A stretch of 64,000 nt of DNA, from NCBI RefSeq assembly GCF_024808255.1, contig NZ_JANTYS010000004.1:346328-410327 (forward strand). Direction: 5' to 3'. The DNA comes from Mucilaginibacter dorajii. Its GTDB lineage: Bacteria; Bacteroidota; Bacteroidia; Sphingobacteriales; Sphingobacteriaceae. Shown here one piece after another: positions 1-9,171 of this stretch. How positions within the stretch are numbered: the first letter of the stretch is position 1; each line of letters begins with the position of its first letter. The notes under the pieces were generated by a model. That model made no database searches. It saw nothing but the letters and a program-made list of their open reading frames with translations, and was not told where the DNA came from. Made by a program: the position numbers and the translations under genes.

Positions 1-1256
1 CCGTATCAGCCTTGATTCACGCAGCTACCATGGTGGCGGCAGGCGTGTTTTTACTGGGGAGGGTTTACCCTATGTTCAATGGAACGGAATTGACCATATT
101 AGCTATCATTGGCTGCTTCACAGCATTTATGGCGGCTACCATTGCGCTCACCCAAAACGATTTGAAACGGGTATTGGCATACTCCACCATATCGCAGTTA
201 GGCTTTATGGTGTTGGGGATGGGAGTGGGCGCTTACTCGTCTTCGCTGTTCCATTTGGCTACGCATGCCTTTTTTAAATGTTTGCTGTTTTTGGTAGCGG
301 GTATTGTTATCCACCAAATGCAACACGTGAAAGAAGATAACAACCTGGATATCGACCCCCAGGATATTTTATTGATGGGGGGCTTGCGTAAAAAAATCCC
401 GCTAACTTTTATGGTTGCTGTTATTGCCGGTTTGGCATTGATCGGCTTGCCGCTTACCTCAGGTTATTTATCAAAAGACGGCATCCTGATCCAGGCCTTT
501 GAATGGAGCGATGGCAAAAGCGTATGGCTAAAAATAATCCCGGTAACCGCGCTCATTACCAGCTGGCTAACCGCCTTTTATGTGGCAAGGCTCATCTTCA
601 AAGTTTTCTTTGGCGATTTCAGGTTGCAAAACATCCACCCAAAACTGAAATTGCACCTGACTGATGGCGGCTGGCAGTACAAGTTGCCCGTAGTGTTATT
701 AGCTGTTTGCTGTTTATTCCCGCTGTTTTCATTTAACCCATTCTCCTACGAAACCTCATGGCTATTTAAGGGATTGAATATTTCGCGCATAACTAAGTTC
801 GAGAGTATTTATCACTTGATTATCCCGGTATTAGTAAACGGGATAAGCCTGGTGGTGCTGTACCTGGCCTATGCTATCTACGTAAAACAAAATAGCTTTG
901 CTTTTTCGCAAACCGGCTTTTTTTATCGTTTATCGTACAATCAATGGTATATTGATAAAATATATAAACGGGTGTTTGTAAAACCGGTGCTTGGTTTGGG
1001 TAAAACCTTATTTTGGTTCGATAAAAATATTATTGATGGCTTTGTACACCTGTTGACTAATATGGCCGGTTGTGTAGCCCGTTTTTCGGCCTGGGCAGAT
1101 AAATATATTGTAGATGGCTTTTTACATTTGCTGGCAGCCATAGTACAAAGTATTGGCAATTTTGCGCGTAAGTTTCAAGGCGGCAAGGTTCAATACTATT
1201 TGTTTAGCATGCTGGTGATAGTACTGGCGTTGTTTCTTTTTAAAATACTGTTATAA
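1..1256 (+). CDS. nuoL: NADH-quinone oxidoreductase subunit L, C-terminal part
   Basis: This is the 3' part of the gene for the large antiporter-like membrane subunit of respiratory complex I, which couples NADH-to-quinone electron transfer to proton pumping. The frame is open from base 3, and the first residues (VSALIHAATMVAAGV) match the conserved NuoL helix that normally lies in the middle of the protein, so the true start is upstream of the window. About 417 residues are present, with several membrane helices and a final helix ending just before the stop. The helix at about 40-60 (TQNDLKRVLAYSTISQLG) is the typical broken-helix region. It is followed 5 bp later by nuoM, so the two are co-transcribed. 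Confidence 0.95.
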   Translation, partial: VSALIHAATMVAAGVFLLGRVYPMFNGTELTILAIIGCFTAFMAATIALTQNDLKRVLAYSTISQLGFMVLGMGVGAYSSSLFHLATHAFFKCLLFLVAGIVIHQMQHVKEDNNLDIDPQDILLMGGLRKKIPLTFMVAVIAGLALIGLPLTSGYLSKDGILIQAFEWSDGKSVWLKIIPVTALITSWLTAFYVARLIFKVFFGDFRLQNIHPKLKLHLTDGGWQYKLPVVLLAVCCLFPLFSFNPFSYETSWLFKGLNISRITKFESIYHLIIPVLVNGISLVVLYLAYAIYVKQNSFAFSQTGFFYRLSYNQWYIDKIYKRVFVKPVLGLGKTLFWFDKNIIDGFVHLLTNMAGCVARFSAWADKYIVDGFLHLLAAIVQSIGNFARKFQGGKVQYYLFSMLVIVLALFLFKILL

Positions 1257-1261
1257 ACCTG

Positions 1262-2866
1262 ATGAATATATTAACCTTACTCATATTTATACCTGTACTC
1301 TTCGGCATTGTCATTATGGTGCTGCCATCGCGCATGCGCAACAGTTTTAAATATATTACCCTGCTGGCCACACTCATCCAGTTAGGCATCAGTATATGGA
1401 TGTACCTTAACTTTAAAACCGGTGCAAACTTTGCAGGTATTAACCACGAAGACCAGTTTCAGTTTGTGCAAAAACTCCCCTGGATAAGCCTTAACCTGGG
1501 TGGCATGGGCAAAATGCAGATAGATTATTTTGTGGGGATAGATGGCATTTCTATAACGTTACTGGTGATGACATCGCTGGTAATGGTGATCGCTACTTTG
1601 GCTTCCTGGGAAATTAAGAGCAACCTTAAAGGTTTCTTCCTGCTGTTTTTACTGTTAGATATGGCCGTAGTAGGCGTGTTCTGTGCCCTGGATTTCTTTT
1701 TGTTTTACCTGTTCTATGAGCTGATGCTGTTGCCATTATACTTCCTGATAGGGATGTGGGGCGGCGTGCGCCGGGAATACGCGGCTATTAAGTTTTTCCT
1801 ATATACGTTATTCGGTTCGGTATTTATGTTGCTGGTGATGGTAGGTTTATACCTATCCGTAACCGACCCGGTAACCGGCAACCATACTTTTAACATGGTA
1901 CAAATGATGAACCCTTCCAATTATGATCAGGGCTCTGTATTCTCCTTGGCCGCGCATCAAACCATCATGGGCATGTCGGCACGTACAGTTGGCTTTGTGG
2001 TGCTGTTCATCGCTTTTGCTATTAAAGTGCCCATAGTGCCCCTGCATACATGGCTACCCGACGCGCACGTGGAAGCACCTACACCGGTATCTATCATCCT
2101 TGCGGGTATCCTGTTAAAAATAGGGGGCTACGGAATTATCCGGATCTGTTTAGGTATCTTCCCCGAAGTAGCTACCCATTATGCCTTCTGGCTCGGCCTC
2201 ATTGGCGTTATATCCATATTATATGGTGCCTTTAACGCCCTGGCTCAGCGCGACCTGAAAAGGATGATCGCTTACTCATCGGTATCGCACATGGGTTTTG
2301 TGCTGTTAGGCATCGCCTCGCAAACTGCTGAAGGGATTAGCGGCGCGGTGATGCAAATGGTGAGCCACGGATTTTTATCAACTATGCTGTTCTTTTTGGT
2401 TGGCGTTATTTACAACCGGGTGCATGATAGGGATATTTACCATTTCCGCGGACTGGGTACCTTGATGCCGAAATATACAGCCTTTGTCATGATCGCATTC
2501 TTCGCGTCGTTAGGTCTGCCTGGCTTTTCGGCATTTGTGGCCGAAGCATTTACACTGGCAGGTGTATTTAAATCGCATAATGTGAATGGTTTACTGCCTT
2601 ACTGGTTTGCCGTTTGCGGCACGGTGGGCATACTGCTGGGTGCTGCCTACTTTTTGTGGACACTGCAACGCATGTTTTTCGGGCAGGAATCATTAAAAGG
2701 TGGTAGCATCTGGAAAATAGCACTTACTGATTTAAACCTTCGCGAAAAACTAACCCTTGCACCGTTAGCCATCATCGCCCTTGCTTTGGGTGTAATGCCA
2801 TCATTGGTTTTTGATAAAGTGAATGATTCTGTATTGGCGCTTATCCAGTTTTTACAAACAAAATAA
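1262..2866 (+). CDS. nuoM: NADH-quinone oxidoreductase subunit M
   Basis: This 534-residue polytopic protein is one of the three antiporter-like proton-pumping subunits of complex I in the inner membrane. Visible family marks are the glutamate-bearing helix (FYELMLLPLYFLIG, about residues 150-165) and the segment VPLHTWLPDAHVEAPTPVS, with its conserved lysine a little downstream in LLKIGGYG. DLKRMIAYSSVSHMG follows. Length and helix pattern are normal for NuoM. It starts 5 bp after nuoL, and its stop is directly followed by the ATG of nuoN. Confidence 0.97.
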   Translation: MNILTLLIFIPVLFGIVIMVLPSRMRNSFKYITLLATLIQLGISIWMYLNFKTGANFAGINHEDQFQFVQKLPWISLNLGGMGKMQIDYFVGIDGISITLLVMTSLVMVIATLASWEIKSNLKGFFLLFLLLDMAVVGVFCALDFFLFYLFYELMLLPLYFLIGMWGGVRREYAAIKFFLYTLFGSVFMLLVMVGLYLSVTDPVTGNHTFNMVQMMNPSNYDQGSVFSLAAHQTIMGMSARTVGFVVLFIAFAIKVPIVPLHTWLPDAHVEAPTPVSIILAGILLKIGGYGIIRICLGIFPEVATHYAFWLGLIGVISILYGAFNALAQRDLKRMIAYSSVSHMGFVLLGIASQTAEGISGAVMQMVSHGFLSTMLFFLVGVIYNRVHDRDIYHFRGLGTLMPKYTAFVMIAFFASLGLPGFSAFVAEAFTLAGVFKSHNVNGLLPYWFAVCGTVGILLGAAYFLWTLQRMFFGQESLKGGSIWKIALTDLNLREKLTLAPLAIIALALGVMPSLVFDKVNDSVLALIQFLQTK

Positions 2867-4366
2867 ATGAACCAGCTACTGCCATATATAACCGGTTTAT
2901 TAAACGATGTTTTCACGGGCATAACCTATTTTATGCCCGAAGCCTACCTGGTACTGTTGTTCCTGGTGGTAATGATAACCGATCTGGTGTTTGGCAAAAG
3001 AGCTGTTGCCTACTGTCGCGCGGTAGCCTGTGCCGGTTTGGTGATCGTGTTGTTTAAAGACCTGTTGCAGTTTGGATTAGTGTTAGATGGACCGCACCTC
3101 ATATTCAGCAATATGCTGCTGCTTAGTCGCAGCGGCATATGCTTTAAACTGATCATCGATGTGCTGGCATTTATATTGCTGCTATATTTTACCTGGGACA
3201 AAAAACTTAAATCACACGACAAAGGCCTGGCCGATCTGTATTCTATTGCCATAGCATCCGTATTTGGCTTGCATTTAATGGCGATGGCGGTAAACCTGTT
3301 ATCTGTTTACCTGGCTATTGAAATGGTTTCTATAGCATCGTACCTGATGGTGGCTTACCGTACCGAGAATGCTTTTAGTACAGAAGCTGGTTTAAAATAT
3401 GTTTTGTTTGGCGCAGCATCATCAGCCATCATGTTGTACGGTATCTCGTTGTTATATGGCTTCAGTGGTTCGTTAGATCTGCTGGCGCGATCAACCGTGA
3501 CCCAGTTGATCAATGTTAACCCGGTTAGCTCGTCATTTGCGATGGTATTGGTGCTGGTAGGGATCGGTTTTAAGCTTTCCTTCGTGCCCATTCATTTTTG
3601 GGTGCCCGATGTTTACCAGGGCGCGCCAACGCCGGTTACAGCCTGGCTTTCAAGCTTGCCCAAAATTGCCGCTTTTGCTTTGCTGTTTAATGTTTTACCG
3701 CCAATGGTGCTGGTGGGCAAATCAACAGGCTTTAACCTGGAGATTGTACTGTCGGTTATCGGTATTGTTACTATGATAGCGGGTAACTTTGCCGCGGTGA
3801 TGCAAAACAATGTTAAACGGATGCTGGCATATTCCAGTATTGGTCATACGGGTTTTGCGCTGATGGCGGTTATTGTGCTTACCCCGCAAAGCTTAACTAC
3901 CCTAACTTATTACTTATTAGTTTATGCGCTGGCTAATATCGGGGCGCTGGTACTGGCAACCTATTTTAGCAACGTTGCCGATGCCGAAGATATGGACGGC
4001 TATAAAGGTCTTGGGTTAAAATACCCTATTGCTTCAGTTTGCTTTACCATTATATTGATCTCGCTTACCGGCTTGCCGGTTACCGCGGGTTTTACGGGTA
4101 AGCTGTTTGTTTTTTCATCGGTGTACAATACCTACCAGCAAAGTCATAGTATCTGGCTGGCTTTGCTGATGGCTACCGGAGCGCTAACTACAGTAGTATC
4201 CCTGTTTTATTACATTAAAATTCCGCTTAATTTATTCCTTAAAAGGTCAGAAAATCAGGATCTTGAATATAGAAAATCCTATAATTCGGTTATTTTGGCT
4301 GCAATTGTGAGCTTTATCCTGATTTTATTGGGTGTTTTCCCAGATTTTGTTCTTAAATACCTGTAA
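2867..4366 (+). CDS. nuoN: NADH-quinone oxidoreductase subunit N
   Basis: This 499-residue membrane protein is the third antiporter-like subunit of complex I. The diagnostic stretch FVPIHFWVPDVYQGAPTPV (about residues 240-260) and NVKRMLAYSSIGHTGFAL (about 315-335) are present, with roughly 14 hydrophobic segments. The start codon directly abuts the nuoM stop, and NuoN is usually the last gene of nuo operons. After its stop there is a short AT-rich gap before the ammonium transporter. No clear hairpin terminator is visible in that gap. Confidence 0.97.
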   Translation: MNQLLPYITGLLNDVFTGITYFMPEAYLVLLFLVVMITDLVFGKRAVAYCRAVACAGLVIVLFKDLLQFGLVLDGPHLIFSNMLLLSRSGICFKLIIDVLAFILLLYFTWDKKLKSHDKGLADLYSIAIASVFGLHLMAMAVNLLSVYLAIEMVSIASYLMVAYRTENAFSTEAGLKYVLFGAASSAIMLYGISLLYGFSGSLDLLARSTVTQLINVNPVSSSFAMVLVLVGIGFKLSFVPIHFWVPDVYQGAPTPVTAWLSSLPKIAAFALLFNVLPPMVLVGKSTGFNLEIVLSVIGIVTMIAGNFAAVMQNNVKRMLAYSSIGHTGFALMAVIVLTPQSLTTLTYYLLVYALANIGALVLATYFSNVADAEDMDGYKGLGLKYPIASVCFTIILISLTGLPVTAGFTGKLFVFSSVYNTYQQSHSIWLALLMATGALTTVVSLFYYIKIPLNLFLKRSENQDLEYRKSYNSVILAAIVSFILILLGVFPDFVLKYL

Positions 4367-4473
4367 AATCAATTTTTTATTATCTGTTTAATAAAAAATT
4401 AACATAATCTTCTTTTAATTGCTTAAAAAGTATTAATTTCAGGCCGTTTTATAAACGAGTTTCCAATTAATAC

Positions 4474-5781
4474 ATGAAGCGTTACTTTCCATTCTTTGTT
4501 ATACTTGTAATACTGTCGCTTACGTTCCTGTTTCCGTCTGTTGATTTTAAAAACTCAGGTAACCCCCAATTTAATACCGGCGATATTGCCTGGATGCTGA
4601 TGTCGACAGCACTTGTTTTGATCATGACACCAGGCCTGGCTTTCTTTTACGGCGGTATGGTTAACAAAAAAAATGTGATCTCAACTATGCTGCAAAGCAT
4701 TGTTTGTATGGTTATAATTACCGTGCTTTGGGGCATATTTGGTTTCAGTCTTGCTTTTGGCGAAAGTTTTCACGGTGTTATTGGCAACCCATCAACTTAC
4801 TTTATGATGAAAGGTATGTTGGGCAATGCTACCTGGAAAGCCGCGCCAACCATACCATTGCTGCTGTTTGCCATGTACCAGTTAAAGTTTGCCATTATTA
4901 CCCCGGCACTCATCACCGGTGCTTTTGCCGAGCGCATCCGCTTTAACTCTTACATTATTTTTCTTGTACTTTTTTCCATCTTCATATTTTCGCCGCTGGC
5001 GCATTGCACCTGGCACCCGGATGGCATTTTGGCTAAATTGGGCGTATTGGACTTTGCGGGTGGCACGGTAGTGCATATGTCGGCCGGATGGGCTGCCCTG
5101 GCTTCTGCCCTTTACCTCAAGCGCCGTAACGACGCTAACCACTCACCTGCCCGCATCACCTACGTGATGATTGGTACCGGTTTGTTATGGTTTGGCTGGT
5201 TCGGTTTTAACGCGGGTTCGGCATTTGGCGCAAACGCTTTAGCGGTAACCGCTTTGGCTACCAGCACTACGGCATCTGCCGCGGGTGGTATTACCTGGAT
5301 ATTTTTTGACATGTTGCTCGGTCGTAAGCCATCGGCAATGGGTACTTGTATAGGCGCGGTTGTAGGCTTAGTGGCCATTACACCTGCTGCCGGTTATGTA
5401 AGTGTCCCGCATTCGCTGGCTATTGGTATTATATCGGCAGTGGTGAGTAACCTTGTTGTAGAGTGGCGTACCCGCACTACCATCGATGATACGCTCGATG
5501 TATTCCCTTGCCATGGGGTAGGTGGTATGGTGGGGATGCTGCTCACAGGGGTATTTGCCAATCAGCATGTAAACCCTAATAATACAACCGGCAACGGTTT
5601 GTTTTTTGGCGAAACACACCTGTTCATGGTACAGCTTTTGGCCATGGTAGGCGTATCCATTTTTGCATTCTTTGGATCGTTACTGCTGCTCAAGATTACA
5701 GACATGATATCCCCACTAAGGGTTTCGGCCGAAGAAGAAGTGCTGGGGCTTGATATCACCCAACATGGCGAAAAGCTGTGA
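4474..5781 (+). CDS. amt: ammonium transporter (Amt/MEP/Rh family)
   Basis: This 435-residue inner-membrane channel conducts ammonium/ammonia into the cell for assimilation. An N-terminal hydrophobic segment (residues 1-25) may be a signal sequence as in other Amt proteins, and eleven further helices follow. The twin pore histidines are visible in VVHMSAGW (His about 201) and DVFPCHGVGGM (His about 347). The signature TPGLAFFYGGM lies near residue 52. No glnK/PII gene adjoins it, although Amt genes are often paired with one. A strong intrinsic terminator follows the stop. Confidence 0.96.
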   Translation: MKRYFPFFVILVILSLTFLFPSVDFKNSGNPQFNTGDIAWMLMSTALVLIMTPGLAFFYGGMVNKKNVISTMLQSIVCMVIITVLWGIFGFSLAFGESFHGVIGNPSTYFMMKGMLGNATWKAAPTIPLLLFAMYQLKFAIITPALITGAFAERIRFNSYIIFLVLFSIFIFSPLAHCTWHPDGILAKLGVLDFAGGTVVHMSAGWAALASALYLKRRNDANHSPARITYVMIGTGLLWFGWFGFNAGSAFGANALAVTALATSTTASAAGGITWIFFDMLLGRKPSAMGTCIGAVVGLVAITPAAGYVSVPHSLAIGIISAVVSNLVVEWRTRTTIDDTLDVFPCHGVGGMVGMLLTGVFANQHVNPNNTTGNGLFFGETHLFMVQLLAMVGVSIFAFFGSLLLLKITDMISPLRVSAEEEVLGLDITQHGEKL

Positions 5782-5820
5782 TCAAAAAAATGAATTTCAA
5801 ACCAACTAAATAAACCTGGA

Positions 5821-5849
5821 AGTCCGGCTGAGAAGCCGGATTTTTTTTG
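5821..5849 (+). terminator. intrinsic terminator after amt
   Basis: A perfect 7-bp stem (TCCGGCT / AGCCGGA) with a 4-base loop is followed by eight T residues, 40 bp after the ammonium transporter stop. It should end the amt transcript. Confidence 0.9.
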
Positions 5850-5851
5850 CT

Positions 5852-5928
5852 TAAGGGAGCAAGGACTTTTGGAGCAAGGATTAAAGACTTTTGGAGTAAG
5901 GACTTTTGGATTAAGGAGTAAAGACAGG
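5852..5928 (+). repeat. imperfect tandem repeats of the type aaggacttttggagc
   Basis: Several imperfect copies of a unit like GCAAGGACTTTTGGA follow one another between amt and the alkB-like gene. Related stretches occur at about 54541-54598 and 63662-63714. This is non-coding, low-complexity intergenic sequence of unknown role. Confidence 0.6.
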
Positions 5929-5997
5929 AAAAAAATGCTGGTTGTTAAACGCTTCGCGTCTTATTTTGTCTATAATTATGAATAAAATTTTGTAGCT

Positions 5998-6040
5998 GTC
6001 TTAACTCTTGATTCTATTTTTAATCTCTTGACTCTATTCG
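5998..6040 (+). repeat. dispersed repeat (copy 1) overlapping the alkB-like start
   Basis: The stretch GTCTTAACTCTTGATTCT, followed a few bases later by TCTTGACTCTATTC, recurs at 41775-41810. In this copy the second block supplies the TTG start codon and first codons of the downstream gene. Confidence 0.7.
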
Positions 6041-6651
6041 ATAATCAACTAAACATCTTTAATACTCCCAATCAAAATATATTACCTTTTGATGGTGAAG
6101 TTTTGCTGTATCCTAACTTTTACCAGGAGGATGGGGTTTATGCTATTTTTGAGGAGCTTAAACACACTATTTTGTGGAAACAGGATGCAATGAAAATTTA
6201 TGGTAAAGTAGTGAATTTTCCGCGGCTTACGTCATGGTATGCTGATGGCGACCAGGAGTACATTTACTCTGGTGTGGTGAACACGCCAATTCCCTTTACA
6301 CCATTATTACTCAAAATTAAAGAAGCTGCCGAAGCGCAATGTGATAAACAATTTAATTCGGCCCTGCTCAATTATTACCGTAACGGCGGCGACAGCATGG
6401 GCTGGCATAGCGACGATGAAAAGGAACTTAGCGGCAACCCGGTTATCGCGTCGGCATCATTTGGGGCAACCCGTACTTTTCAGTTTAAACATAAAACCCA
6501 AAAGAACGCCAGGGTATCGGTTGGGTTGAATAATGGCAGTTTGCTAATTATGCAAGGGGCAACACAACACCATTGGCTGCACCAGGTGCCTAAAACTGCT
6601 AAAGAAATGGGGCCAAGAATCAATATAACCTTCCGGGATATTAAATATTGA
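6028..6651 (+). CDS. AlkB-like 2-oxoglutarate/Fe(II)-dependent dioxygenase
   Basis: This 207-residue cytoplasmic protein belongs to the AlkB family, which removes alkyl groups from DNA or RNA bases by oxidative demethylation. The Fe(II)-binding HxD motif is visible in MGWHSDDEKE (about residue 130), and the distal histidine lies in the QHHWLHQVPK segment. The 2-oxoglutarate-binding arginine motif is RINITFR at the C-terminus. Length is normal for the short bacterial family. The only start that keeps the usual N-terminus (LFDN...ILPFDGEV) is TTG at 6028, because the first internal ATG would remove about 50 conserved residues. That TTG lies inside a dispersed repeat. It is monocistronic by spacing. 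Confidence 0.9.
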   Translation: MTLFDNQLNIFNTPNQNILPFDGEVLLYPNFYQEDGVYAIFEELKHTILWKQDAMKIYGKVVNFPRLTSWYADGDQEYIYSGVVNTPIPFTPLLLKIKEAAEAQCDKQFNSALLNYYRNGGDSMGWHSDDEKELSGNPVIASASFGATRTFQFKHKTQKNARVSVGLNNGSLLIMQGATQHHWLHQVPKTAKEMGPRINITFRDIKY

Positions 6652-6721
6652 CCTCGCGCCGCGTTGCAACATCGGGGATTAAATGATAACTTAGTTTATC
6701 TAACTAAATCCATTTGCCGGT

Positions 6722-8704
6722 ATGAAAAAAGCTACACTACTTGCTTTACTTTTAAGCCCGTTGCTGACCGCTAAAGCCCAAGTCGCATTATCAACCGACG
6801 ATAGCGACACTTTCTATTTACACAAATTCGCACAGCATATTGGCCAGGAAAGCTACAAGGTAACCAAATATAAAGACTCAGTTAAATACACCATCGATTT
6901 CAAATTTGTTGACCGGGGATCGCCGGTACCGTTAAAAACAAGTTTAACATTAACTCCTGCGGGTTCGCCGATAGAACTTGTTACCAAAGGAAGCACCTCC
7001 AGGTTTTCTACAATTGATGATTGGGTAAGAGTTTCAGATGATGGAGTTTCATACAGGGTTGATGATAAACGGACAAGCTATAAAACTGCTGAGCATATCA
7101 GTTTCCCGGTGGCAGGTTATTCGCCCACACTGGTGCAGCAGGTAATGCTACAGTATTGGAAAAAAAATAAGCAGCCGCAAACTTTAAAAACACTGCCTTT
7201 TGGCTCGGTTCAAATAAAAAAGGATGGAACAGATCAACTGAACTTTAACGGTAAAACGCTAACCCTCGATAGGTTTACAGTAGGCGGCCTGGTATGGGGA
7301 AATGAATTGATATGGACCGATACTAACGGAAAACTGATTTGCCTTATGACCAATGACGCGGAAGGGGATAAGCTGGAATCTGTACGAAAGGAATATGAAA
7401 CCTTGCTGCCCGAACTCATTAGCAGGGCCGCGGTTTATGGTATGCAGATCTTCGCTAAAGCAGCAGCGGCACCTAACACAACGGTAAAAGTGATTGCCAT
7501 TACTGGCGGCAACCTGGTTGATGTTAATACCGGAACCGCTATACCCAACGCTGTAGTATTAATAGAGAATGGGCTTATCAAAACCATCGGAAAAGTGGGT
7601 ACTGTTACAATACCCGCGGACGCAACTTTAATTGATGCCAAAGGGAAAACCATTTTGCCCGGATTATGGGATATGCACGCCCACTTTGAGCAGGCAGAAT
7701 GGGGCCCGGCGTACCTGGCTGCGGGCGTTACAACTGTTAGGGATTGCGGTAACGAATTTGAATACATTAACGCGATAAAAAACGCTATAGATAGCGGTAG
7801 GGGCGTTGGTCCCAATATCCTGAAGGCAGGTATTATTGACGGTAAGGGGCCAATGTCATTAGGCATTATACAGGCCGATACGAAAGAGGAGGCTATAAAA
7901 GCGGTTGACCGTTATAAAGAAAATGGTTTTGCACAGATAAAAATTTACAGTTCGGTAAAACCGGCTATAGTCAAAGCTATTTGCGATGAGGCGCACCGCC
8001 TTGGCCTTACCGTTACAGGCCATATTCCTAATGGGATGACTTTGCAGCAGGGGGTAGACTCGGGCATGAACATGGTAAACCACGAGCAATATGTGTATTC
8101 TATTTTAAAAAGAAACAAAGACCGGTCTGTTAATTTCGACGACTCGGTAAGTATAGCGGCCATAAAGTTTATTAAAGACCATCACGTAGTGATCGACCCA
8201 ACTTTAGGTGTTTTTGAACTGGCTTTCCGCAATGTAAAGGATAGTATCACCAATCTTGAACCTGCATACAATACACTGCCGCCGCCATTACAAACGTTGT
8301 TCAAAAACATGGGGATGGAGCCGGCCGATGCAATTAAATACAAACCGCTGATGCAAAGTATGGCCATATCTGTTAAAAAATTATATGACGCGGGCGTAAT
8401 TATTGTTGCCGGTACCGATATGGGTTTCCCTGGTTTTAGTTTGGATAGGGAGTTGGAGTTATATGTAAACGCCGGCTTAACACCTGCCCAGGCTATAAAA
8501 ACGGCTACCATTACCCCGGCTATAGTTATGGGTGTTGATAACAAAACGGGCTCAGTTGAAGCTGGTAAACAGGCCGACATTATATTGGTAGATGGCGATC
8601 CCTTAAACAATATCAGCGATATCCGTAAGGTATCGGTAGTGATAAAGGCCGGCAGGGTTTATGATCCGGTGTCGTTACACCAGATGGTTGGTTTTTCGCG
8701 GTAA
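6722..8704 (+). CDS. exported amidohydrolase family protein
   Basis: This 660-residue protein has an N-terminal signal peptide (about residues 1-19, ending AKA), so it acts in the periplasm or at the surface. Residues about 20-240 form an N-terminal extension I do not recognise. From about 255 a metal-dependent amidohydrolase (imidazolonepropionase/dipeptidase-like) domain begins: beta-sandwich start, metal motif DMHAHFEQ, later histidines in TVTGHIPNG and MVNHEQY, and the aspartate in VAGTDMGFPG. The C-terminus (GKQADIILVDGDPL) is typical of the superfamily. The substrate is unknown, and members act on cyclic amides, peptides or organophosphates. Confidence 0.88.
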   Translation: MKKATLLALLLSPLLTAKAQVALSTDDSDTFYLHKFAQHIGQESYKVTKYKDSVKYTIDFKFVDRGSPVPLKTSLTLTPAGSPIELVTKGSTSRFSTIDDWVRVSDDGVSYRVDDKRTSYKTAEHISFPVAGYSPTLVQQVMLQYWKKNKQPQTLKTLPFGSVQIKKDGTDQLNFNGKTLTLDRFTVGGLVWGNELIWTDTNGKLICLMTNDAEGDKLESVRKEYETLLPELISRAAVYGMQIFAKAAAAPNTTVKVIAITGGNLVDVNTGTAIPNAVVLIENGLIKTIGKVGTVTIPADATLIDAKGKTILPGLWDMHAHFEQAEWGPAYLAAGVTTVRDCGNEFEYINAIKNAIDSGRGVGPNILKAGIIDGKGPMSLGIIQADTKEEAIKAVDRYKENGFAQIKIYSSVKPAIVKAICDEAHRLGLTVTGHIPNGMTLQQGVDSGMNMVNHEQYVYSILKRNKDRSVNFDDSVSIAAIKFIKDHHVVIDPTLGVFELAFRNVKDSITNLEPAYNTLPPPLQTLFKNMGMEPADAIKYKPLMQSMAISVKKLYDAGVIIVAGTDMGFPGFSLDRELELYVNAGLTPAQAIKTATITPAIVMGVDNKTGSVEAGKQADIILVDGDPLNNISDIRKVSVVIKAGRVYDPVSLHQMVGFSR

Positions 8705-8721
8705 TTTGGTAATTTAGTGCC

Positions 8722-9084
8722 ATGCAGCAGGAATTGATAACCTTATACCGGCCTGTTGGCCCTAAAGAGCTTAAACTGATAGAAGAATCTGGTTTTAAAA
8801 GATTCCCGAAAAGATTGGCGCAGCAACCTATTTTTTACCCGGTGATGAATGAGGCTTATGCTATACAAATAGCCCGCGACTGGAATGTGCCTGCATCGGG
8901 CTCAGGCTTTGTAACCCGTTTTAGTTTGCCTGCCGATTTTTTAGCAAAATACAATGTTGAAAATGTTGGCGGCCCCATTCATAACGAACTTTGGGTCCCT
9001 GCCGAAGAGTTAGAAGATTTTAATGATCACATCATTGGTCCGATAGAAATAACGCAATTTTTTTACCCCGAAGAGGGGAATTAA
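8722..9084 (+). CDS. small conserved protein of the ADP-ribosylation/crystallin J1-annotated family
   Basis: A 120-residue soluble protein that follows the amidohydrolase by 17 bp and may be co-transcribed. It resembles short bacterial proteins often annotated ADP-ribosylation/crystallin J1: ITLYRPVG near the start, QPIFYPVMNEAYAIQIARDW in the middle, and HNELWVPAEELEDFN near the end. The annotation name comes from the family label. No ADP-ribosyl hydrolase active site can be seen in so short a protein, so the function is open. Confidence 0.75.
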   Translation: MQQELITLYRPVGPKELKLIEESGFKRFPKRLAQQPIFYPVMNEAYAIQIARDWNVPASGSGFVTRFSLPADFLAKYNVENVGGPIHNELWVPAEELEDFNDHIIGPIEITQFFYPEEGN

Positions 9085-9146
9085 TGTTGCGACAAATAAA
9101 TGCAATGTAATGACAAATGATTTTACAAAGAGTCCATTATAAATGA

Positions 9147-9154
9147 TACCTTTG
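9147..9154 (+). promoter_or_regulatory. probable -7 promoter box of the PurF-like gene
   Basis: TACCTTTG matches the Bacteroidota TAnnTTTG -7 element and lies 17 bp before the start codon. The -33 region is weak, so this rests on the -7 box alone. Confidence 0.5.
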
Positions 9155-9171
9155 CAGCCTCATTCCGAATC

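Noticed and set aside
3010..3810. Minus-strand ORFs inside nuoN
   Set aside because: They are antisense shadows of a clear coding sequence, as are the other antisense frames within long genes.
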